From NCBI GenBank assembly GCA_018267545.1, contig JAFDYG010000474.1, positions 1 to 39,115 of the forward strand: a stretch of DNA of 39,115 nt. The letters run 5' to 3'. The notes beneath the pieces were generated by a model. It was not told where the DNA came from, did not search any database, and saw only the letters and a list, made by a program, of their open reading frames with translations. Shown here piece after piece: positions 32,041-39,115 of the stretch (positions are counted from its first letter, which is position 1; the number at the start of each line of letters is the position of its first letter). This DNA is from Bacteroidota bacterium. Lineage in GTDB: Bacteria; Bacteroidota; Bacteroidia; Chitinophagales; Chitinophagaceae. A program made the translations under genes and the position numbers.

Positions 32041-33444
32041 TCAGTGAATCGCGGGGGTTTTTTCCGCCTGGTAAAAGCCGCTCCTGGCCTCCCCGCATAG
32101 GGGGCAGCTATAGTCCGGCGGGGTATGTTCAAAAGCGGTGCCAGGCGGAACGCCGCCTTCCGGGTCTCCATATTGTTCGTCATAGAGGGTCAGGCAATGT
32201 CCGCAGCGGAATATCGGCCCCGAAGGCGGCGGCCCGGGTGTGATTACGGCCAGGGGAGGTTCCTTTTCGCCCTGCAGCCGGTAAAATTCTTTACATAAAG
32301 ACACCAGGTAAGGATAAATGTTCTCCTTCTCCAGGTCTTTGCGGAAAAGAATATATTCTTTCGAATGCGGGTTAAAGCCGGCCGTATGCCAGAGCTCATA
32401 TCGATCCAGCAATTTCAGCTGCCCCGGTCTTATGCCTTCCTGCTTCCGTATAATGATCGAACCGGAAAGGCCGGACCCGCGCTGGGTCTTGATACAAAAA
32501 GTCAGTCCTTCGGTGCGGATATCGTCCTGGTCCAATAGCCGTACCAGGTAGCGCTTGAGGCGCAGTCCTTCCGGGCAAAAGTCTTCCATCTGCCAGTTCA
32601 GCTCGTTCGAAGCATGCCGTATATTCATCCGGTGAGTCCCGAGAATCGACTCCCAAAGTGGCAGGTCCTGGTCCTCGATGCCTTTAATCAACAGCGACTT
32701 CCAGGGGGTGGTATAGATCTGTCCGATCTTGGTCTGCAAACAAGCCAGGCATACAGCTTTTAGAAAGGATAGCGGGAATAGCTCCTCGCGGCGGTAGATG
32801 CCGAGCCAGCTTTTATTGCCATAGCGATTGAAGCCTTCATAATAAGGCACGCTGTACGGCGGCAGTCCGAGCGGGGCCAGCGATGGCTCGGGGTAGAGCT
32901 TTTCGCTCCAGTGCGGGTCTTCTTCTATCCATCTGCTGACGCGCGGAATATCGGGAGAATAAACACCGGCCTTCCAGGCGAAGAGCTCATTGGTCCCCGG
33001 TTGGCGGACATACAGATGCCAGTGGTTATTGATCGCAGAGCTGATGAAATTGATATGTCCTGTAAAGAAGGGAATCAGGGACTGGCTGCTTTCTACAAGG
33101 TTTATCTTCAGCCGGGGACGAAAGTCAAAGCCGGCCAGGATATCCTTATACAAGCCTTCGCTTACCCAGGGCGACTTTCCAAAGACGGACTCCGTCACAT
33201 AGGAGCTGACGATATTGGGATAGACTTCTTTACCCGTCTCGAAGAAGATACCGGCCTGCTCCAGCTCTCTGAAGAACACGTCTCCATAGGAATCGGCCAC
33301 TTTGCAGAATAGCTGCTGACGGGCCCCGAATTGCATGTCCGTGACCTTTGCACGGCCGGCGGCCTCTACAATCGTGTAGAGATCTCCGGCGGCGATGATG
33401 CCTCCGGGCAGATTGATCTTTACGATATGACTTTTACGGAACAT
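32041..33444 (-). CDS. nitrite/sulfite-reductase-like protein without siroheme-cluster cysteines, with C-terminal rubredoxin
   Basis: The 467 residues read as two ferredoxin-like/NIR_SIR half pairs followed by a rubredoxin. The N-terminus (VKINLPGGIIAAGDLYTIV, FGARQQLFCKV) matches the NIR_SIR ferredoxin-like half-domain. PNIVSSYVTES and the FRPRLKINLVESSQ region match the first NIR_SIR unit, and LFPLSFLKAVCLACLQTKIGQIY with RMNIRHASNELNW looks like the second pair. No C-x5-C or C-x3-C cluster motif is present, so it should not bind the siroheme-[4Fe-4S] centre. Residues 412-462 are a rubredoxin with iron ligands Cys414, Cys417, Cys447 and Cys450. It starts 25 bases inside the nitrate reductase gene. 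An electron-carrier or accessory role for nitrate reductase is my inference; a catalytic nitrite reductase is unlikely. Confidence 0.7.
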   Translation of the reverse strand: MFRKSHIVKINLPGGIIAAGDLYTIVEAAGRAKVTDMQFGARQQLFCKVADSYGDVFFRELEQAGIFFETGKEVYPNIVSSYVTESVFGKSPWVSEGLYKDILAGFDFRPRLKINLVESSQSLIPFFTGHINFISSAINNHWHLYVRQPGTNELFAWKAGVYSPDIPRVSRWIEEDPHWSEKLYPEPSLAPLGLPPYSVPYYEGFNRYGNKSWLGIYRREELFPLSFLKAVCLACLQTKIGQIYTTPWKSLLIKGIEDQDLPLWESILGTHRMNIRHASNELNWQMEDFCPEGLRLKRYLVRLLDQDDIRTEGLTFCIKTQRGSGLSGSIIIRKQEGIRPGQLKLLDRYELWHTAGFNPHSKEYILFRKDLEKENIYPYLVSLCKEFYRLQGEKEPPLAVITPGPPPSGPIFRCGHCLTLYDEQYGDPEGGVPPGTAFEHTPPDYSCPLCGEARSGFYQAEKTPAIH

Positions 33445-36400
33445 TCTTCGAGTATTTTTTTGATCTCGGCCTTACAGCTTCCGCAGCCGGTCCCCGCCCC
33501 GGTAGCCGCGGAAAGCGACGCCACGTCCATACAGCCCTCCTGAATCTTCTTTTCGAGGTTGCCGCTGCCCACGTTGTTGCAGCTGCAGACCAGCCGGCCC
33601 AGCACCGGTTCTGCACGGCTTCCGCTGCGCAGCAGGCTGAGCCGTTTGTCGCTGAGCTCGATACCTTCGACGATCCATTCGCGGAATTGACCGAACTCCT
33701 CTTTATCGCCAATCAGTATCGCGCCTACAAGCCGGTCCTGGTGAATGATGCACTTCTTATAGTAGCGCCGGGCCTTGTCGATAAAGACGATCTCTTCGTA
33801 TTCTTTTGAATTGGGGCACTCGGGCAGGCCGATGCTGCAGAGGTCGAAGCCGTGGATCTTGATGATGTTCATCGGTACGGAACCGGCGTAGTGACTGGCG
33901 ATATCGCCGCTGAGATAGCGCGCAAGAGCTTCCGCCTGCTGCTCGGCCGCGGCGGTAAATCCATACAGATTCCCATTATATTCCGCAATCTCTCCGATGG
34001 CGTGAATGGACGGGTCGCTGGTCTGCAGGCAGCCGTCGACTACGATGCCGCGACGGTGCTCGAGACCAGCCTCCTTGCCGATCTCGATATTGGGAAGGGT
34101 GCCGATTGCAAAGACCAGCAGCTCGCAGTCCAGTACCCGGCCGCTTCGCAGGCGGATACCCGTCAGCCGGCCCTGGCCGTAGAAAAGCTGAACCTCGTCG
34201 GTATAATAGACCTCGCAGCCCAGGTCGACGATCTCTTCGTGCAGAAGCTGCGAGCCAAGCGCATCCAGCTGACGGTCGAGGAAACGCGAGCTGCGATGGA
34301 CGATGCTGACGCGGATATCGCCTTCGCGTAAGGAAGCCGCCAGCTCCAATCCCAGCAAGCCGCCGCCTACGACGACAACGTGTCCGCCGGGAGCAACGCG
34401 TTCCCTGAATCGGTCGGCGTCTACACGGCTCCGTAAGGTAAAGATGCCTTCCAGTTCCGGGATGTTTTTTGGCAGGGCAGCCCGGCTGCCCGTCGCCAGG
34501 ATCAGCCGGTCATAGTGCGTTACGACGCCTGTGGAATCCAGCAAACACTTCTCCTTGCGGTCGATGCTCACGATGCTGACGCCCCTGCGCAGGTCGACGG
34601 AATGGTTCGTCTCTTCCTCGTCTGTCATGCGTACCAGCTGTTCCCATTGCTGTGCGCCGCTGATATAGTCCGGTAGCTGGACACGATTGTAGAAAGGAAG
34701 ATTTTCTCTGCTAAAGACGATGATCTCGTCTTCCTGGTTCAGGGCGCGGTAGCTACGGACGAATCCATGTGCGCCTGCGCCGGCTCCGACAATCACGATT
34801 CTTTCTTTTGGCTTTTGATAGCGCTGCACCTGTACGGCACAGAATTTAAAGTCGGGTTCTTTGGAGACGGGGTCGACCAGGTTATGGGTCAGGTTGTTTA
34901 CCCGGTTCAGGTCGTTACCCAGGATCTTACCCCAGTGCATGGGCAGAAAAACGGCGCCCCTCTTGATTGCGTCGGTCGGCTTCACCGGCACCCGCACTTC
35001 CCCGCGTCTCGACCGGACCACGACAATGTCGTTGGCAGTCAGTCCGAGCGAACGTACGTCCGAAGGATGCATCTCGAGGCAGGCCTGTGGGACGTGCTGC
35101 TTCAGCTTATTCACTTTACCCGTTTTGGTCATCGTATGCCATTGGTCGCGGATGCGGCCAGTGGTGAGGACAAACGGATAATCGCCGTCGGGAAGCTCAC
35201 TGTACAATTCGTCCCCTGCGGAGTGGAAGAAGGCCCTGCCCGAGGGGGTGAAGAATTTTTTATCCATAAACAGGCGAGGCGTTCCGCCGCCTGTGCTGCC
35301 GGCCGGATAAGGCCATTGCACAGAGCGCCGCCCGCGCAGGATCGTATAATCGAGACCGGAAATATCTATCGACGTGCCGGCCGTCAAGCCTGCGTGCTCG
35401 TGGAAGATGGCGGCTGCGTCGGCATAATCGAATCCGGGAAAGCCCATCTTCTGTGCCAGCCGGCAGAGGATCGTCGCGTCGGGCAGCGCCTCACCGGGTG
35501 CTTCGACTACCTTATCCAGCAGGCTGATCCTCCGTTCGGAGTTGGTCATCGTACCCTCTTTCTCCGTCCAGGCGGCGGCGGGCAGGATCAGGTCGGCATA
35601 GGCCAGGGTCTCCGGCTTATTGCTGACTTCCTGTACGACGACAAACCGGGCCTTTTTCAGGGCTTCTTCCGCCTTGCGGATATCGGGCAGGCTCACGAGG
35701 GGATTGGTCCCCATGATCCAGATGGCCTTGAGCCTGCCTTCGGCCATGGCTTCGAACATCTGCGTAGCCGTCAGACCGGGCTGTGCCGCAAGGGGGCCCG
35801 ATCCCCAATACTCCTGCACCTGCCGGCGATGCTCGGGATTGGAGAGGTCACGGTGAGCCGGCAGGAGATTGGCCAGTCCACCGGTCTCCCGGCCACCCAT
35901 CGCATTGGGCTGCCCGGTGAGCGAGAAGGGACCGGATCCGGGCCGGCCGATCTGTCCCGTCAGCAGATGCAGGTCGATGAGGGAAAGAATCTTATTTACG
36001 CCCTTAACGCTCTGGTTGAGACCCATCGTCCAAAAACTGATATGCCCTTCGGCTTCGCCGATCCAGGCGGCGGCCTGTCGGATATCTGCTTCGGGAAGGC
36101 CGCAGATCAGGGCGGCTTCTTCGACGGTTCGGGCGAACACCCGTATACGATAGTCCTCGAATTTCTCTGTATGCGAACGGATGAACTCCGGGCTAAAGGC
36201 TCCTGTCTCGATCAGGATCCGGCCAATGGCGTAGTGCAGGGTCATGTCCGTGCCGGGATTCAGGGGCAGGTGCAAGTCGGCAAGAGCGCAGCTATCCGTC
36301 CGCCGCGGGTCGGCGACGATGATGCGGACATGGGGATTGGCGGCCTTGTGCGCTTCTATGCGCCGCCAGAGAATGGGATGACACCAGGCGGGATTGGCTC

Positions 36401-36941
36401 CCGTCACGAAAAAGCAATCCGCCAGCTCGATATCCTCGTAGCTTAGCGGAACGCTGTCTTCGCCGAACGCCATTTTATGGGCGGCTACGGCGCTGCTCAT
36501 ACAAAGGCGGGAATTGCTGTCGATATTGTTGCTGCCGATGAAACCCTTCATCAGCTTGTTCACGACGTAGTACTCTTCCGTCAGGCATTGTCCGGACACA
36601 TAAAAGCCGACGGCATCCGGGCCATACTTGGCGATCAGGGTCTTGAAGACGGCGGCCGCCCGGTCCAGGGCCGTATCCCAATCGACGCGCTGCAGGGGCA
36701 TATGCCGCGCCGGCCGCATCTGCGGGTATAGCAGGCGATCGCTGCGGTCGTTGACGGTATGATGCAGATTAAGGCCCTTGCTGCAGAGCATGCCTTTGTT
36801 CACCGGATAGTCTGCGCTGCCTTCGACGGAGATCCGGCCTTTCTTATCCTTGTGTACGGTGACTCCACAGCCTACGCCGCAATAGCAACAAGTGGAGGAA
36901 AAACGTTCGGTGTGACGAGGGTTCGCAGACATATTCATCAT
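33420..36941 (-). CDS. nasA: assimilatory nitrate reductase NasA fused to NirB-like FAD/NAD and BFD [2Fe-2S] domains
   Basis: It reduces nitrate to nitrite in the cytoplasm. The 1173 residues contain: a [4Fe-4S] site Cys18-x2-Cys21-x3-Cys25...Cys53; the molybdopterin core with the Mo-ligand Cys of SRLCMSSAVAAHKMAFGE; a dinucleotide-binding C-terminal part of the NasA unit (LTTGRIRDQWHTMTKTGKV, MHWGKILGNDLN); a pyridine-nucleotide-disulfide-type FAD domain from about 712 (IVIVGAGAGAHGF) with an NAD motif near 852 (VVVVGGGLLGLE); and a BFD [2Fe-2S] domain from about 1114 (CSCNN...TGCGSC). It thus carries its own NAD(P)H-to-Mo electron path. Three ATG codons lie at the start (36941, 36938, 36932). 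It lies four bases after narK and overlaps the next gene by 25. Confidence 0.92.
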   Translation of the reverse strand: MMNMSANPRHTERFSSTCCYCGVGCGVTVHKDKKGRISVEGSADYPVNKGMLCSKGLNLHHTVNDRSDRLLYPQMRPARHMPLQRVDWDTALDRAAAVFKTLIAKYGPDAVGFYVSGQCLTEEYYVVNKLMKGFIGSNNIDSNSRLCMSSAVAAHKMAFGEDSVPLSYEDIELADCFFVTGANPAWCHPILWRRIEAHKAANPHVRIIVADPRRTDSCALADLHLPLNPGTDMTLHYAIGRILIETGAFSPEFIRSHTEKFEDYRIRVFARTVEEAALICGLPEADIRQAAAWIGEAEGHISFWTMGLNQSVKGVNKILSLIDLHLLTGQIGRPGSGPFSLTGQPNAMGGRETGGLANLLPAHRDLSNPEHRRQVQEYWGSGPLAAQPGLTATQMFEAMAEGRLKAIWIMGTNPLVSLPDIRKAEEALKKARFVVVQEVSNKPETLAYADLILPAAAWTEKEGTMTNSERRISLLDKVVEAPGEALPDATILCRLAQKMGFPGFDYADAAAIFHEHAGLTAGTSIDISGLDYTILRGRRSVQWPYPAGSTGGGTPRLFMDKKFFTPSGRAFFHSAGDELYSELPDGDYPFVLTTGRIRDQWHTMTKTGKVNKLKQHVPQACLEMHPSDVRSLGLTANDIVVVRSRRGEVRVPVKPTDAIKRGAVFLPMHWGKILGNDLNRVNNLTHNLVDPVSKEPDFKFCAVQVQRYQKPKERIVIVGAGAGAHGFVRSYRALNQEDEIIVFSRENLPFYNRVQLPDYISGAQQWEQLVRMTDEEETNHSVDLRRGVSIVSIDRKEKCLLDSTGVVTHYDRLILATGSRAALPKNIPELEGIFTLRSRVDADRFRERVAPGGHVVVVGGGLLGLELAASLREGDIRVSIVHRSSRFLDRQLDALGSQLLHEEIVDLGCEVYYTDEVQLFYGQGRLTGIRLRSGRVLDCELLVFAIGTLPNIEIGKEAGLEHRRGIVVDGCLQTSDPSIHAIGEIAEYNGNLYGFTAAAEQQAEALARYLSGDIASHYAGSVPMNIIKIHGFDLCSIGLPECPNSKEYEEIVFIDKARRYYKKCIIHQDRLVGAILIGDKEEFGQFREWIVEGIELSDKRLSLLRSGSRAEPVLGRLVCSCNNVGSGNLEKKIQEGCMDVASLSAATGAGTGCGSCKAEIKKILEECSVKVIS

Positions 36942-36945
36942 TTAG

Positions 36946-38274
36946 TTAAGCCGTCGCCGGCGCCGTCCTTCCGGGGAGGGACCTGTCTTCCTCCTTTTTA
37001 AACCGGATGACGGATATGAGAGCGGCGATTACCAATACGGTCAGGCCTATATAGGTAAAAGCTTCGGCATATGTAATATCTTCCGACTTGAACAGGAAGC
37101 CGAACATCATTCCCCCCAGGTTGCCTCCGGCGCCTACGACACCGCTTATGAGGCCTACGTTCCTTTCGTTGATGAAGGGTGTAATGCCGTAAACTGCGCC
37201 GTTGGCCATTTTCAGAAACAGGGCAAAAGTCAGCATACAGGCGATGGCAATGGGAAATGTCTGAGCGTGGGCGAAGGCGATCAGGCCCAGGCCTTCCAGC
37301 AGTAAGGCAGCGGCCAGCAGGTTGCCCTTGCCGCGCATGCCCCAGCGTATACCTGCCTTGTCGGATAGAATGCCTCCAAGGGCGCGGGCGAAGATGTTCA
37401 TAAAGCCGAAGAGGCCGGCCCAAAGCCCTGCGCTGGATTGCGAGAGGTGGAAATTGTCTACAAAATGCAGCGCTGCCACGTTATCGAAGGTAATCTCCAT
37501 CCCGAAGCACATAGCGTAGGCAAGAGTCAGCGCGACCACGCGCCAGTCGGCCAATACCGACCAGTCGGTGGAACCGCCGGCGGCAGGTCTTTCTATCTCG
37601 GAGTAGTTACCCGCCGGCGTATCCCTGGTATATCGATGATACAAATAGGCAACGGCCCACATCATAGCGGCAGGAACGATCATCGCATAACGCCATGCCA
37701 TATGCGGAGCATATCCGAAGCCAAGGATCGCCGAAAAGATCAGGGGCATGACCATGTTGGTGACACCGCCGCCGAGGTTGCCCCAGCCTCCGGTGATTGC
37801 ATTGGCAGTGCCCTTTATCTTCGAAGCGAACATCATCGAGGTATGAAACTGGGTAATGACGAAGGAGGCGCCGATCACGCCGATCGCCAGGCGGAATAAT
37901 AGAAAGCTCGTATAATTAGTAGCCAGCCCCACCAGCAGGACGGGGATGGAGCCAATCAGCAGGAGACGAACGGCGGTCTTTCTCGGACCGAACCGGTCGC
38001 AAAGCTTGCCGATGATCAATCGGGCAAGGATAGTCGAAGAAACGGAAGCAATGATGGTATTGCCTACCTGCGCTTTGGTCAGGCCCAGGTCCGCCCGGAT
38101 CGCCGGCATCAGGGGCGCAAGGCCGAACCAGCCGAAGAAACATACGAAGAACATCAGCCAGGTAATGTGGAAGGTCCGCATCTGGATCGTATCGAGGGAG
38201 AAGAGCCGGATGCGGTCGAGGGGCCTGTTGTCGCCGGTGGCCGTTGTTGGAGGAGTGTTGGTAGTGTTGTTCAT
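36946..38274 (-). CDS. narK: NarK/NasA-type MFS nitrate/nitrite transporter
   Basis: It moves nitrate (and perhaps nitrite) across the inner membrane. The 442-residue protein has twelve TM helices, a Thr/Pro-rich cytoplasmic N-terminus, and the nitrate signature in both halves: AITGGWGNLGGGVTNM in TM5 and GVVGAGGNLGGMMFGF in TM11, as well as the RxxxG and Arg-containing substrate helices (FRLAIGVIGASF, ITFDNVAALHF). The gene lies 11 bases after the barrel gene and four bases before the nitrate reductase gene. Confidence 0.93.
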   Translation of the reverse strand: MNNTTNTPPTTATGDNRPLDRIRLFSLDTIQMRTFHITWLMFFVCFFGWFGLAPLMPAIRADLGLTKAQVGNTIIASVSSTILARLIIGKLCDRFGPRKTAVRLLLIGSIPVLLVGLATNYTSFLLFRLAIGVIGASFVITQFHTSMMFASKIKGTANAITGGWGNLGGGVTNMVMPLIFSAILGFGYAPHMAWRYAMIVPAAMMWAVAYLYHRYTRDTPAGNYSEIERPAAGGSTDWSVLADWRVVALTLAYAMCFGMEITFDNVAALHFVDNFHLSQSSAGLWAGLFGFMNIFARALGGILSDKAGIRWGMRGKGNLLAAALLLEGLGLIAFAHAQTFPIAIACMLTFALFLKMANGAVYGITPFINERNVGLISGVVGAGGNLGGMMFGFLFKSEDITYAEAFTYIGLTVLVIAALISVIRFKKEEDRSLPGRTAPATA

Positions 38275-38285
38275 GGCAGTTAGGT

Positions 38286-39115
38286 TTATTTAGTCAGGAA
38301 ATCAGGTCTTATGTTCAGCTGCAGATAGGCCCAGGTGGCGGTGGTACGGGCTGTACCGGGAGTAATGCCCTTGGCGTATTCCATGCTGCGGGAAGCGGCG
38401 AGGCCGCAGAAGCCGGTCTCGACGGTCGTAACCTTGTTGAGCTGGTAATTGGCGATCAGGTCGATCTCGCTTCCCAGGCAGCTGGACACGGCGGAGCCCT
38501 TCGCGTCTTTTTGGGAGCGGGCGAGACCGAAATAATGATAGGCGAGCTCAAGCGTAAACCGGTTGTTGCGGGAAGCATATCGTCCTTTAAGGAACGGGTT
38601 ATTCAGCCCTCCCGTGGGAGAGCCTGTACCCGCATAGAAATAGTCCATATAACCCCAGAACTTGTGCGGGGTGCCGTACAGGGGGTCGAAGCGATGGCTG
38701 GTCGTAGAGGAAGAAAATGCGTCGTTGCCCGAAAGGTAATCCCAGCCGATCGTAACGGTGTATAGCTGGCGGTTGTAAGACAGGGACAGCGTGGACGTGT
38801 AAGCAGAAAGATCTAAGCCGTCACGGTCCTTGCCGCCCTGGTAGTAGAAGCCGGCCTGCAGACGCCAGTAATTGCGCCTGTCGAGGGGCGTATTCAATAA
38901 TAAGCCGGCGGTTACGCGGGCATTGACGCCTGGCTGGTTGAAGCGCCGGCCATACAGGTAACCGGTATCGGAGCCGGCGATGGTGCGGATCGAATCGGGT
39001 TTATAGCGGCCGAACTCATCGGCGAACACGAGTCCCGTCAGCTTGGCGCGCCGGATGCTGCGGGCTACGTATAGGTATTGCATCGATTTGTAGTCCTGAT
39101 TAGCTCCATTGGTGC
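38286..39115 (-). CDS. alginate-export-type outer-membrane beta-barrel, N-terminus outside the window
   Basis: The frame is open to the right edge of the window, giving about 275 C-terminal residues. Repeated amphipathic strands (YWRLQAGFYYQGG, STLSLSYNRQLYTVTIGWDYLSG, RFTLELAYHYFG, TTATWAYLQLNIRPDF) and the SHRFDPLYGTPHKFWGYMDYFY segment match the alginate_exp barrel family. In Bacteroidota these proteins often occur beside nitrate genes; a role as an outer-membrane pore for nitrate or nitrite is suggested by position only. It is the first visible gene of the nitrate block, 11 bases before narK. The operon promoter is outside the window. Confidence 0.75.
   Translation of the reverse strand, partial: TNGANQDYKSMQYLYVARSIRRAKLTGLVFADEFGRYKPDSIRTIAGSDTGYLYGRRFNQPGVNARVTAGLLLNTPLDRRNYWRLQAGFYYQGGKDRDGLDLSAYTSTLSLSYNRQLYTVTIGWDYLSGNDAFSSSTTSHRFDPLYGTPHKFWGYMDYFYAGTGSPTGGLNNPFLKGRYASRNNRFTLELAYHYFGLARSQKDAKGSAVSSCLGSEIDLIANYQLNKVTTVETGFCGLAASRSMEYAKGITPGTARTTATWAYLQLNIRPDFLTK

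Noticed and set aside
34767-36446. 559-codon plus-strand open frame opposite the nitrate reductase gene
   Set aside because: It is the antisense shadow of a GC-rich gene; its translation has no recognisable domain, while the minus strand encodes intact NasA motifs.
1-39115. CRISPR arrays, tRNA/rRNA genes, insertion sequences or prophage genes
   Set aside because: No regularly spaced repeats, cloverleaf sequences, transposase/integrase motifs or phage proteins were seen.

Overview
This window looks like chromosomal DNA from a GC-rich member of the Bacteroidota, plausibly Chitinophagaceae-like, although the genus cannot be read from the sequence alone. The signs are a SusC/SusD pair, many outer-membrane beta-barrels and lipoproteins, Bacteroidota-type promoter boxes (TAnnTTTG) with no obvious Shine-Dalgarno sequences, short 190-200 residue Crp/Fnr regulators and a homodimeric-type NADP isocitrate dehydrogenase. 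I see no tRNA, rRNA, CRISPR array, transposase or phage gene.

Left part (1-16.2 kb): the 3' end of a GH78 alpha-L-rhamnosidase, then an intergenic stretch packed with inverted repeats, an LpxR-like lipid A deacylase, a small beta-barrel protein, a cytoplasmic YceI protein, a Uup-type ABC-F ATPase and a secreted M28 peptidase. On the other strand come an RlmK-like rRNA methyltransferase overlapping an MFS exporter, and a DUF4197 protein. A Mip/FkpA-like FKBP isomerase follows, then an M1 aminopeptidase, a small unknown protein and a large SPFH/flotillin-like membrane protein with four tandem N-terminal modules.

Middle part (16.2-29.5 kb): a SusC-SusD-lipoprotein operon with its own terminator; a short glucan-phosphorylase-like protein whose PLP lysine is replaced by threonine; an unknown lipoprotein; a DtxR-family regulator overlapping an Nramp transporter fused to a universal stress protein domain, with a palindromic operator in front; two overlapping Crp/Fnr-like paralogues; and isocitrate dehydrogenase.

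Right part (29.5 kb to the end, minus strand): one tightly packed nine-gene block for nitrate use and molybdenum cofactor supply. In transcription order it encodes an outer-membrane alginate-export-type barrel (cut by the window edge), a NarK-type nitrate transporter, a 1173-residue assimilatory nitrate reductase fused to NirB-like FAD/NAD and BFD [2Fe-2S] domains, a protein with a nitrite/sulfite-reductase-like fold but no siroheme/[4Fe-4S] cysteines and a C-terminal rubredoxin, MoaA, MoaD, MoaE, a SelW/Rdx-like CxxC protein and MobA. The nitrate reductase and the next gene together carry the domains of NirB in order, as if nirB had been split, its front half joined to NasA and its back half turned into a rubredoxin carrier. 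No intact nitrite reductase is visible. This block is the most unusual system in the window.
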